Below are positions 17,552 through 25,555 of a DNA stretch of 64,000 bases, in pieces (within the stretch, counting starts at the first letter, position 1; each line of letters begins with the position of its first letter). A program made the position numbers and the translations under genes. The DNA is taken from positions 1,399,501 through 1,463,500 of the forward strand of contig NZ_CP058595.1 in assembly GCF_013402795.1 (NCBI RefSeq), read 5' to 3'. The DNA comes from Costertonia aggregata. Lineage in GTDB: Bacteria; Bacteroidota; Bacteroidia; Flavobacteriales; Flavobacteriaceae. The notes beneath the pieces are model-generated. The model saw only the letters and a program-made list of their open reading frames with translations. It was not told the origin of the DNA and made no database searches.

Positions 17552-19621
17552 TTAGTGTAAATCGATGATGATGTTCTTGTCGTTATCCACTTGAACTGAA
17601 CTATTTACGCCCACAACCGTGGTGCTTTCTGTTTCTTCTATTATTGCAGGGCCATCAAATTTTTCATGTGGTTTTAAAGCATATCTGTCATAAACAGGAC
17701 AATCTAGATAACCTGTCTCTTCAAAGTATACTTTACGTGTTCCTTTATAAGCATCGGTCGCTGCAACTCCCGCAGAAAACTGTTTCACTTTCATTTCTGG
17801 GGTTGGCCCTTTCACAACAACACGCCAAGTTACCATTTCCATAGCCATACCTTTGATCGAACGATTGTAACGGAATTCATATTCCTTTATAAATCGTTTC
17901 TCTATCTCAGCGACACAGCTTTCATTCAATTCTCCTTCGGGCAATGCAATGGTAATCTCATGTCCTTGCCCAGCATACCGCATTTCTACCACGCGATTTA
18001 CGGTAGCATCCTTTTTAGCGATATCGGACTGTTCTAAAAAGGAATACCCATCATCGGTCATGTCTTCTAAGAACGTATTGACCTCTTTCCAGTCAATATC
18101 ATTCAGTTTCATGATATGACTATGGATTTTTTCGCTGGCTACTGGGGAAACCAAAAAGCCCAAAGCAGAAGTGACACCAGCACCGACCGGAATGATAAGT
18201 CGTTTTGTATTCAACAATTTTGCCACTCCGAAAGAATGCACGGGACCAGCGCCGCCGAAACCAATCATGTTAAAATGACGTGGATCCATGCCTTTTTCCA
18301 GTACATGAACCCTCGCTGCATTGGCCATGTTCTCATTGACGATTTTATGAACACCCATGGCTGCCTCCTCAATGGAAATTCCCAAAGGTTTGGCCAATTT
18401 AGCTTCAATGGCTTTTCTAGCAGCTTCGACACTTAATCGCATTTCACCGCCCAGAAAGTAATCGGCATTTAAATATCCTAAAACTAAATCGGCATCGGTT
18501 ACCGTTGGGTCTTCACCACCTAGATTATAACATGCAGGACCGGGAGTGGAAGAAGCACTATCAGGGCCTACGGTCAATAAACCAATGTTGTTGACACGTG
18601 CGATGCTTCCACCGCCTGCACCAATTTCCATTAAATCAATTACCGGAATACGCACCGGAAGTCCACTTCCCTTCTTAAACCGCTTTACACGACCGGCCTC
18701 AAAATGATTCGTTATTTCAGGTTCTCCTTCATAAATCACACAAGCTTTCGCCGTAGTACCACCCATATCAAAGCATAATAGGTTTTCCTCTCCCAAATGC
18801 TTTCCGAAGAAAACACCAGCCATAGCTCCCCCTGCAGGACCGGATTCCAACAAGTGAATTGGTGATTTTCGGGCACCATCAATAGTGGTCAATCTACCAC
18901 TTGAAATCATAATGTTCACGTTGCCCTCAAAACCCGACTTGCGCAATTGAGTTTCGAAATCTTTGAGATATTTATCGGTTATGGGCTGCACATAAGCATT
19001 CATTGCCGTGGCAGAACTTCGTTCGTATTCACGAATTTCAGGCATAATCTCTGAAGAAAGACTGTAATAAATATCAGGTACGTTCTTTGAAAGGTAATCA
19101 CCCAACGCTTTTTCATGCGAAGTATTCGCAAAAGAATTCAGTAGACATACCCCGACAGCTTCAATTCCATTTTCTTCTAGGGTGGATGCGAGACTTTCCA
19201 TGGCATTCTCGTCCATGGGTGTCACTATATTCCCATGAATATCTACACGCTCGCTAACGCCCATTCTCAGATTACGCGGGACCAAGGGCTTCGGCATGGT
19301 CAAAAAGATATCATAAATATCATAACGCATCTCACGACCTATTTCCAGTACATCTTCAAAGCCTTTTGTAGTGATAAAGGCCGTCTTGGCTCCCTTGCGC
19401 TCAATAACTGCATTGGTCACCAACGTAGTGCCATGTACGATACCATCCATATTCTTTACGGGAAAACCGAACTTTTGCTCAATCTCTTTTATGCCATTGA
19501 AAATACCCACCGTAGGGTCTGGATATGTAGTCAATGTTTTCGCAAAATAGAGTTGCTTATTTTCCTGATTGAACAGTACAAAGTCTGTAAATGTTCCTCC
19601 GATGTCGATTCCTAGTTTCAT
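17552..19621 (-). CDS. hyuA: Hydantoinase A/oxoprolinase family subunit
   Basis: I chose the ATG at 19621 over an in-frame TTG at 19648, because the protein then starts directly with the ATPase motif MKLGIDIGGTFTDFVLF. The 689-residue product has all main HyuA blocks: GTTLVTNAVIERKGAKTAFITTKGF, SERVDIHGN, LLESGPAGGAMAG, CFDMGGTTAKACVI (second ATP-binding motif), IDLMEIGAGGGSIA, and GFGGAGPVHSFGVA. It should bind ATP and, with HyuB (14386-16005), open a lactam or imide or carboxylate a ketone. The two genes are in separate operons with a FAD enzyme and an operator between them. In most hyu loci they are adjacent. Confidence 0.88.
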   Translation of the reverse strand: MKLGIDIGGTFTDFVLFNQENKQLYFAKTLTTYPDPTVGIFNGIKEIEQKFGFPVKNMDGIVHGTTLVTNAVIERKGAKTAFITTKGFEDVLEIGREMRYDIYDIFLTMPKPLVPRNLRMGVSERVDIHGNIVTPMDENAMESLASTLEENGIEAVGVCLLNSFANTSHEKALGDYLSKNVPDIYYSLSSEIMPEIREYERSSATAMNAYVQPITDKYLKDFETQLRKSGFEGNVNIMISSGRLTTIDGARKSPIHLLESGPAGGAMAGVFFGKHLGEENLLCFDMGGTTAKACVIYEGEPEITNHFEAGRVKRFKKGSGLPVRIPVIDLMEIGAGGGSIARVNNIGLLTVGPDSASSTPGPACYNLGGEDPTVTDADLVLGYLNADYFLGGEMRLSVEAARKAIEAKLAKPLGISIEEAAMGVHKIVNENMANAARVHVLEKGMDPRHFNMIGFGGAGPVHSFGVAKLLNTKRLIIPVGAGVTSALGFLVSPVASEKIHSHIMKLNDIDWKEVNTFLEDMTDDGYSFLEQSDIAKKDATVNRVVEMRYAGQGHEITIALPEGELNESCVAEIEKRFIKEYEFRYNRSIKGMAMEMVTWRVVVKGPTPEMKVKQFSAGVAATDAYKGTRKVYFEETGYLDCPVYDRYALKPHEKFDGPAIIEETESTTVVGVNSSVQVDNDKNIIIDLH

Positions 19622-19734
19622 TTCTGTCAAGTTCTGGTTCAAGCTCAAGTTTGAAGCTAATCATGAAGAACGTCTTGTCTCTTGGCTCTTATTTCTATTC
19701 TCTTATTTCGTACTTACCCTCGTACAGCTTACTT

Positions 19735-20568
19735 TTAATGGTATTCTTCCCCACCAGAAACATTCATTGCCTCACCCGTAATGTAATCGGCCTGGTCAGA
19801 GGCCAAAAAAGCAACCGCTTTTGCGATATCTTCTACGAGTCCGGTTCTTTTTAAGGGGTTTTTATCAACGATGCTTTGTAAATAATCATCATATTCCAAG
19901 CCTAGTTTATCACTGAAAAATTTGTTTTGCCAATGCCCTAGACCTGTGGTAATATGATTTGGGCAAACCGCGTTTACGCGTATTTTATAGGTTCCTAATT
20001 CCACCGCATTTGAGCGTGTTAATCCAATCATACCGTGTTTTGACGCCGTATATGCAGCAGCAAAAGGAAAACCTGATTTAGCAGCTTGGCTGGCTATATT
20101 GATAATTGCACCACCTTTACCTTGGTCGATCATAGCAATTGCTGCGTGTTTGGAACAGAGAAAAGCGCCTTTAAGGTTTACGTCTAAAACGGCATCCCAA
20201 CTTTCTTCTTTGAATTCTGTGAAGGGTTCCATAATATAACCAACTCCAGCATTGTTCACCATAATATCAACACTACCAAAGACATCTCTTGTTTTATTCA
20301 CTAATACCTCTACTTGGTCTTCGAAACGAATATCACAAACAATGGCTGTGGCATTCACTCCTTTGTTTTTTGCTTTTTTGACAATGGTTTCCATATCCTC
20401 GGTAGTTCCGATATGTTCCTCACTAAAGTTCTCACCTTGTGCAACTCCTATGTCCGAAATAACAACATTACAGCCTTGTTCTGCAAGTTTGAGCACAATG
20501 GCTTCCCCAATACCATCTATTCTTCCTGAACCTGTAACAATTGCCGTTTTCCCCTTTAGATTATACAT
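19735..20568 (-). CDS. Short-chain dehydrogenase/reductase (classical SDR)
   Basis: A 277-residue classical SDR with all key motifs: cofactor loop VTGSGRIDGIGEAI, NNAG (VDIMVNNAGVGY), catalytic Ser in INIASQAAKSG, the Y-x3-K pair in AYTASKHGMIGLTR, and the C-terminal ITGEAMNVSGGEEYH. It would oxidise an alcohol or reduce a ketone with NAD(P). The Asp in VISDIG favours NAD. The substrate is unknown. It starts 2 bases after the REDY-like gene and is separated from hydantoinase A by 113 bases that hold no gene. Confidence 0.88.
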   Translation of the reverse strand: MYNLKGKTAIVTGSGRIDGIGEAIVLKLAEQGCNVVISDIGVAQGENFSEEHIGTTEDMETIVKKAKNKGVNATAIVCDIRFEDQVEVLVNKTRDVFGSVDIMVNNAGVGYIMEPFTEFKEESWDAVLDVNLKGAFLCSKHAAIAMIDQGKGGAIINIASQAAKSGFPFAAAYTASKHGMIGLTRSNAVELGTYKIRVNAVCPNHITTGLGHWQNKFFSDKLGLEYDDYLQSIVDKNPLKRTGLVEDIAKAVAFLASDQADYITGEAMNVSGGEEYH

Positions 20569-20570
20569 AA

Positions 20571-20882
20571 TTAAGCTATTTGTTCGGATATAATAAACAT
20601 GGGATTATCTGCGAAGGATTGAAACTGTGCCGCTACTTTTTGCATGGCCTCTGAACTTGCTTCTTCCCCAAGCTTGTCCATATCATTTATCTGCAATACC
20701 TCACAATATTGATAAGGCGAAGGGTTTTCCGTACCCATTACATTGCCTAATCTATATACTTTGAAATCGTCTACGCAGCTCATTTGCGAAGCTGTAGGCA
20801 CATCAGTTTCTTTGGCCCACTGTTCGTAGGCTTCTTTGGCGGATTGGTCTTTTAAATTGAATAATACGACTAGTGCTGACAT
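20571..20882 (-). CDS. REDY/HapK-like dimeric alpha-beta barrel protein
   Basis: A 103-residue cytosolic protein. The pattern VVLFNLKDQSAKEAYEQWAKETDVPT, then DDFKVYRLGNVMG, PSPYQYCEVLQINDMD and AAQFQSFADNPMFIISE resembles the REDY-like/HapK family, small ferredoxin-like dimeric barrels first noticed in prodigiosin (tripyrrole) clusters. The fold usually binds a hydrophobic ring compound between sheet and helices. The assignment is from memory of the family pattern, not a search. It is the second gene of the operon, 195 bases behind the HpcH aldolase gene and 2 bases before the SDR. Confidence 0.6.
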   Translation of the reverse strand: MSALVVLFNLKDQSAKEAYEQWAKETDVPTASQMSCVDDFKVYRLGNVMGTENPSPYQYCEVLQINDMDKLGEEASSEAMQKVAAQFQSFADNPMFIISEQIA

Positions 20883-20908
20883 AATGTTGTTTTATTGGTA
20901 TTCTGTTG

Positions 20909-20961
20909 CTTCGACTAAGCTCGGCTACCCTCTGTTTGGTTTGGAGTGAGCAGAGCCGAAG
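20909..20961. repeat. REP-like imperfect inverted repeat
   Basis: The 195-base spacer between the REDY-like and aldolase genes has an imperfect inverted repeat: CTTCGACTAAGCTC on the left and, read on the other strand, CTTCGGCTCTGCTC on the right. A similar half (CTCGGCTGTGCTCGACC) occurs at about 50781-50797 between the isochorismatase and PuuE-like genes. Short elements of this kind are common between genes in Flavobacteriaceae. It may stabilise mRNA ends; no function is claimed. Confidence 0.4.
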
Positions 20962-21077
20962 TCAATTTGCTTATTTGATATCTCTTTAAAATTACCCTCT
21001 TGTGTCTTGATTTTCTCCTATTGTAAAAATGGATTCATATTTCCCTTTATGGGAAAGGAACCATTATAGTATCTAAA

Positions 21078-21839
21078 TTATTTTCGTGCTTGTAAAAATG
21101 CGTTGCCAGCGGTTTTAATCAATCCCTGAACCGAGTTCATCACCATAGAAGCTCCTTTTTCAATCAAGGCTTCCGCACCTGCGGCATTGCCCGCCACTGT
21201 TCCAAACCATTTTCCAGAGTCTAAAATCGTAGCGAAGATCTCATCTAAAACCTTCTTCACCTCATCATGTGCCGGGCCATCATAATATCCCATCGACATG
21301 GCCAAATCCCTTGGACCGATAATAAAACCGTCTACACCTTCGATCTTACATAATTCAGGAAGGTTTTTTACGCATTCCATAGTTTCTATCTGTGGCATGA
21401 CCAAAGTCTGTTCATTGGCAAAACCCACATACTCTTCTTGACTCATGGGGCCTTGCATGTAATCTGCAGCCCTTACCGGACCTAGCCCCCTTTTTCCGAA
21501 AGGAGGATATTTTATGGCTTCCACCAAGGTTTTTACATCGTCTACATTATCAATGGTCGGCATCATCACCCCCATGATTCCCGCATCCATATATTGTAAG
21601 ATAAGCTTGGCATCCACACTTCTTATTCTGGCCAAAGGTGTGGTATTTCTTAATTCACAGGCCCTCACCATATTCGTAACGTTGGAAGCGGTGATGGCTC
21701 CATGCTCCCCATCGATCATGTAGAAATCCATCCCTAAAAGACCGATGTACTCACAAATGGTCGGGTCAGTTGTAGGTGATATAACACCCAATCCGACATT
21801 ACCTTCGCTTATTCTTTTTTTCAGTTGGTTTTCTTTCAT
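21078..21839 (-). CDS. HpcH/HpaI family aldolase
   Basis: A 253-residue class II (metal-dependent) 2-oxo-acid aldolase: IDGEHG, LARIRSVDAKLILQYMDAGIMGVMMP, VMPQIET (metal-ligand Glu) and GFIIGPRDLAMSMG (metal-ligand Asp). Members cleave or form 4-hydroxy-2-oxo acids and malate-like compounds to give pyruvate and an aldehyde or acid, for example 2,3-dimethylmalate lyase-like and 2-keto-3-deoxyglucarate aldolase-like reactions. Here it is the first gene of the operon with hydantoinase A, and would be a CoA-free counterpart of the HMG-CoA-lyase-like enzyme at 45631. The tandem operator at 21907-21943 lies about 68 bases upstream. Confidence 0.85.
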   Translation of the reverse strand: MKENQLKKRISEGNVGLGVISPTTDPTICEYIGLLGMDFYMIDGEHGAITASNVTNMVRACELRNTTPLARIRSVDAKLILQYMDAGIMGVMMPTIDNVDDVKTLVEAIKYPPFGKRGLGPVRAADYMQGPMSQEEYVGFANEQTLVMPQIETMECVKNLPELCKIEGVDGFIIGPRDLAMSMGYYDGPAHDEVKKVLDEIFATILDSGKWFGTVAGNAAGAEALIEKGASMVMNSVQGLIKTAGNAFLQARK

Positions 21840-21906
21840 AATGATATCCTATTGGTTTACCCAAAAAATCGTGGTCGATACTACTTTCAAGAACAATTTA
21901 CTAAAA

Positions 21907-21943
21907 ATAGTTAATATAATTAACCATTAACTTTATTAATCAT
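21907..21943. promoter_or_regulatory. Tandem palindromic operator in front of the aldolase-hydantoinase-A operon
   Basis: First site ATAGTTAAT-ATA-ATTAACCAT (21907-21927), second site 16 bp on, ACCATTAAC-TTT-ATTAATCAT. It is in the 294-base gap between the operon starts at 21839 and the LeuD stop at 22134. The rest of that gap is AT-rich and shows no gene. Confidence 0.75.
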
Positions 21944-22133
21944 TAAAATTTATGAATAATTTTATAAGATTTTGACCAAGCATTACTTAGTGGCCAACAA
22001 TAAAAATTGCTTATTTTAAAGTTAAGTTTATCATACCCTTTTACCAAATAAACGGTATAACCATATAACAATTAATAGTCATAAGAGAATTCTATTTAAT
22101 GGGTGGGAACCTTTACCCAGGGTAGTTTAACTT

Positions 22134-22658
22134 CTATTCAATGGGTTCTCCTTTTGCAATTTTATCTCGCACAAAGTTCATGAGGCCACCTGCTTTGGCA
22201 ACCTCGGCAACAAAAGGTGCTGCGGGTACCGATTGAAATGTAGTGCCCTTGGTCAAGTTTTTTATCGTTCCACTTTCGGGGTCGTACTCTAGCTCATCCC
22301 CAGTGCTACAACCGTCTGAAATGTTAGCGGAAGTAACGAAAGGCAGTCCGTAATTGGTAGCGTTCCTGAACTGTAACCGGGCAAAACTAGTGGCAAAAAC
22401 AGCTTGTATTCCGGCTCCTCTTAACCCTGTAATCACATGCTCGATTGATTTGCCGCCTCCGGCAAAATTATGTGCTGCCACAATAAAGGTGTACCCCTTA
22501 TCCTTAAAGGCATTTTCCTTATTGAATTCTTCTTTTACACCGGCCATGACCCATTTACTGTTTTCCTCGGGGTCTATTTCAGATGTCCAATATTCTTGTA
22601 TGATAATGTCATAAGCCATTACATAATCGTCGGCTACCCAACATGTTCCTTTTATCAT
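22134..22658 (-). CDS. Aconitase-superfamily small subunit (LeuD-like), divergent
   Basis: A 174-residue swivel-domain protein related to the 3-isopropylmalate dehydratase small subunit. The recognisable core is IEHVITGLRGAGIQAVFATSFARLQFRNATNYGLPFV. Two family hallmarks are changed: the usual NFGCGSSRE loop that binds the substrate carboxylate reads NFAGGGKSIEH, and the first loop (DTDxIIP) reads ADDYVMAYDI. The substrate therefore differs from isopropylmalate. It should pair with the large subunit at 24030-25298 in the same operon, with an amine oxidase gene placed between the two. A canonical paralogue is at 47779-48288. Confidence 0.8.
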   Translation of the reverse strand: MIKGTCWVADDYVMAYDIIIQEYWTSEIDPEENSKWVMAGVKEEFNKENAFKDKGYTFIVAAHNFAGGGKSIEHVITGLRGAGIQAVFATSFARLQFRNATNYGLPFVTSANISDGCSTGDELEYDPESGTIKNLTKGTTFQSVPAAPFVAEVAKAGGLMNFVRDKIAKGEPIE

Positions 22659-22670
22659 GGTATTCTGTTT

Positions 22671-24017
22671 TTAAGTCATCAATTCATTGAAAACCCGCAT
22701 CGCGGATTCTGCCGCAGCTTCCATCCCACGGTTATTATTTGCTGTATGCTCACCCGCAAAATATAAATTGCCCACAGGTTTGATCATATCTTCGAACCAG
22801 GCTGCTTGACCTACCCCGAATTCAATATAGGCTCCTTTATTGTAAGGATATTTTCCCCAGTTTTGGGTGCCTAAATATTCTATTTTTCCTTTGGATGCCG
22901 GACGCATTTTATGTAGGGTCTTGATTGTAAAGTCTGCGATTTCTTTCTCGGTCATCTTGTCGAAAAAAGCTGTCCCTTTTCCGTTTACCCAACAAGCCAT
23001 CTCGGTCTCATCAGGTAGTGCACTCATATTCATAATCCGTTCAAGAGGCGTATCGGTCCACATTCCCATGGGGATGCCGTCTTCCTTCCAATATTCTTCG
23101 CTATGTGTTAAATGAATTTGGGTGATATTGGTATAGTCCAGAGTATTTATGGCTTTTTTCTGATTCTCGTTAAAAGCCATATTCATTTTTACATCACGCA
23201 ATGTAGTAAAAGGTAAGGTCGAAACCACTTTTTTAGCTCGATATGATGAACCGTCTTGACATTTTACCCTAACCCCACTGGATTGGTCATCAATATGGGT
23301 CACCATTTTATTTGCGTGCAATGGTTTGGACAACATGGCCACTACCTTGTCAATAAAGGCTTTCGTGCCCCCTTTGAAATTAAGTACTCTTTTAGAGCCG
23401 TTATATTTTACGAAAGCCCTACTGTGATGTGCGTTTAATGCGGAAGTCTCCCGGATATCGTTGTAATTGGCGCTAATGTTGGTTAAATCAATTTGTTCTT
23501 GCGTAAGACCGTTCCTACTCAAAAAACTACTATAAGCTTCATCCCATTCGGGGGATTTGTACCAGCTATCCAAGCCTTTTAAATAATCAGACTTGCCCAG
23601 TGCCATATATTGAAGTGAAGCCGGTTTGACTTCCTCTTCTGGCCAGGGGTGCCGTAATTTTCCGTTCATATAAATTGCCGATGGCGAATTCATATACTCG
23701 GTAATGTCTATCATCTCCGCACCCGAAGCTTCAATGAGTTGCAGCATGTAGGCATACTTGTCGCCGATACCTCGCCCGCCAACATCCCTGTTGATATCCG
23801 TTCTTGTGAACATACGGCCCCCAAAACGGTCGCTGCCTTCGAGCAATATGTAATCCTTATCTACTTTTTCAAGCATATATGCCAAATAAAGACCAGAGAT
23901 GCCTCCGCCCAAAATCAAGATTTCGGTATCCTCACTTTTAGTACATGCAGTGGGCATTAGGGCTAAACCGGCGCTTGCCATGCCTATGTTGGAGATAAAG
24001 GTTCTTCTTTTCATCAA
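22671..24017 (-). CDS. Flavin amine oxidase family protein with Tat-type lipoprotein signal
   Basis: A 448-residue flavoenzyme. The N-terminus MMKRRTFISNIGMASAG has a twin-arginine motif followed by LMPTACTK, a plausible lipobox, so it is probably exported folded with FAD and anchored. Motifs: ILILGGGISGLYLAYMLEK and LLEGSDRFGGRMFTR (FAD binding), RDVGGRGIGD, and the C-terminal NLYFAGEHTANNNRGMEAAAESA. Family members are monoamine oxidases, amino-acid oxidases, desaturases. It is a paralogue of the truncated gene at 1-428. Its position between the LeuC-like and LeuD-like subunit genes (12-base gaps on both sides) is unusual and ties it to the same pathway. Confidence 0.85.
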   Translation of the reverse strand: MMKRRTFISNIGMASAGLALMPTACTKSEDTEILILGGGISGLYLAYMLEKVDKDYILLEGSDRFGGRMFTRTDINRDVGGRGIGDKYAYMLQLIEASGAEMIDITEYMNSPSAIYMNGKLRHPWPEEEVKPASLQYMALGKSDYLKGLDSWYKSPEWDEAYSSFLSRNGLTQEQIDLTNISANYNDIRETSALNAHHSRAFVKYNGSKRVLNFKGGTKAFIDKVVAMLSKPLHANKMVTHIDDQSSGVRVKCQDGSSYRAKKVVSTLPFTTLRDVKMNMAFNENQKKAINTLDYTNITQIHLTHSEEYWKEDGIPMGMWTDTPLERIMNMSALPDETEMACWVNGKGTAFFDKMTEKEIADFTIKTLHKMRPASKGKIEYLGTQNWGKYPYNKGAYIEFGVGQAAWFEDMIKPVGNLYFAGEHTANNNRGMEAAAESAMRVFNELMT

Positions 24018-24029
24018 TCAGCTTGTCTT

Positions 24030-25298
24030 TTAAAAATCGAAGGTACGTGGATCGGTAATTTCGCCTTTAATTGAGGAAGCAGCCACCACAGTTGGAGAGG
24101 TGAGATAAATTTCCGCTTTTTTACTTCCCATTCTACCTGTCATATTTCGGTTACCGGCACTCAACACAATATCACCGTCACCGGCTACTCCGGTATGAAT
24201 TCCCGCGCATGCAGCACAGCTTGGCGTATCTACCGCAGCACCTGCCATTATCAAAGTTTCTATATACCCGGCACGTAGGGCTTCCAAATAAACTGTTTGA
24301 CTGGCCGGAACTAAAATCATATTCACGTCCCTATGAACTTGTTTCCCTTTCATAATCTCTGCCATAGCGGCAAAATCCTCTAACCTACCATTGGTGCAAG
24401 TACCCACAAAAGCTTTATTGAATTTGGTACCTATCAATTTTTCTACAGGAACGGTATCATCCAATTTGCCCGGCATTGCGATTGTTGGCCCCAAATCGCT
24501 GATATCAATATCGTACACTTGATCGTAATGGGCGTCCTCATCACTTGCAATGAAGTCCCATGCATCCGTAGTCCTGTTTCTTAAATATCTTTCGGTAATC
24601 TTATCGGGTGCAATAATTCCATTCTTAGCACCTAGATCAACTGTCATGTTACATAAGGTCATTCTACCTGCCATGCCCAACGAATCGATTGCCGGACCCG
24701 TAAACTCCAATGCCTTGTAAAGCAAATGGCCGTTCCAATGCATCATCCCCATAATGTGTAGACTTAAATCCTTTGCCATGACCCAAGGTTGCCATTTTCC
24801 AGTAATATTGAATTTTACCGATTCTGGAACTCTGAACCAAGCCTTTCCCGTGGCCATGGCCACAGCGGCGTCGGTAACGCCTATTGCATTGCCCATTGCC
24901 CCCACAGCACCGTATGTGTTCGCATGTGAGTCTGTCCCTATGCTTATGGTGCCGGGTAAAACATGCCCCTGCTCCACCATAATCTGATGGGCAATACCTT
25001 GTCTTCCCAAATCGTAAAAATTGGTAATATCATGTTGTTTTACGACTTCGCGCCATTCGTTCAACATGGTCGCGAACTTTTGATTCGGGGGAGGCACCAG
25101 GTGATCGGAAACACAAATTACACGATCTTTATCAAAAACCTCTTCTTTGCCCAAAGACCTGAATTTATCAAAACAAGTCTTGCCCAGATAATCCATCGTC
25201 ATTACGGTATGAATGTCCGTCCAAACCAACTGCCCCGGCACTACATGCTCTTTTCCGCTATTGCGGGCCATAATCTTTTCTGTAATGGTCATTGCCAT
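24030..25298 (-). CDS. Aconitase-superfamily large subunit (LeuC/HacA-like)
   Basis: A 422-residue [4Fe-4S] hydratase subunit of the short LeuC type. Motifs: SIGTDSHANTYGAVGAMGNAIG, VTDAAVAMATGKAWFRVPE, cluster ligands in FVGTCTNGRLEDF and SCAACAGIHTG, and SAGNRNMTGRMGSKKAEIYL. The family interconverts hydroxy-diacids and their unsaturated forms: isopropylmalate, homoaconitate, citraconate/maleate, dimethylmaleate. No leuA or leuB is nearby, so leucine synthesis is unlikely. It heads the three-gene operon 25298-22134, divergent from the MFS gene at 25556 across an operator. The partner is the unusual small subunit at 22134. Confidence 0.85.
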   Translation of the reverse strand: MAMTITEKIMARNSGKEHVVPGQLVWTDIHTVMTMDYLGKTCFDKFRSLGKEEVFDKDRVICVSDHLVPPPNQKFATMLNEWREVVKQHDITNFYDLGRQGIAHQIMVEQGHVLPGTISIGTDSHANTYGAVGAMGNAIGVTDAAVAMATGKAWFRVPESVKFNITGKWQPWVMAKDLSLHIMGMMHWNGHLLYKALEFTGPAIDSLGMAGRMTLCNMTVDLGAKNGIIAPDKITERYLRNRTTDAWDFIASDEDAHYDQVYDIDISDLGPTIAMPGKLDDTVPVEKLIGTKFNKAFVGTCTNGRLEDFAAMAEIMKGKQVHRDVNMILVPASQTVYLEALRAGYIETLIMAGAAVDTPSCAACAGIHTGVAGDGDIVLSAGNRNMTGRMGSKKAEIYLTSPTVVAASSIKGEITDPRTFDF

Positions 25299-25350
25299 AT
25301 TTGCGATTATTATAAGATTAAATTGTTTTGTCTAAGATATTTATTTTATT

Positions 25351-25387
25351 TTAGTTAACAATATTAATTATTAATAAAGTTAATTGT
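25351..25387. promoter_or_regulatory. Tandem palindromic operator between the LeuC operon and an MFS gene
   Basis: First site TTAGTTAAC-AAT-ATTAATTAT (25351-25371), second 16 bp on, ATTATTAAT-AAA-GTTAATTGT. It lies in the 257-base divergent gap, 53 bases from the LeuC start and about 170 bases from the MFS start, so it could control both. Confidence 0.72.
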
Positions 25388-25555
25388 TTTTAACCGAATA
25401 TATATATTTATCAAAGGCAGTTATTTTAAACCAAGTACTTTGCCTTTTATAATTTGGTCAAATGTAGATTTTTAATAATACAGTATGTACCTTACAAAGT
25501 TTGAGTTGAAAAAAATCAACTATCTCACACATAACAACCTTTAAAACATACCATT

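Noticed and set aside
20571-20882. Prodigiosin-type pigment biosynthesis, because of the REDY/HapK-like gene.
   Set aside because: None of the bipyrrole-aldehyde or monopyrrole synthesis and condensation genes is present; the surroundings are catabolic.
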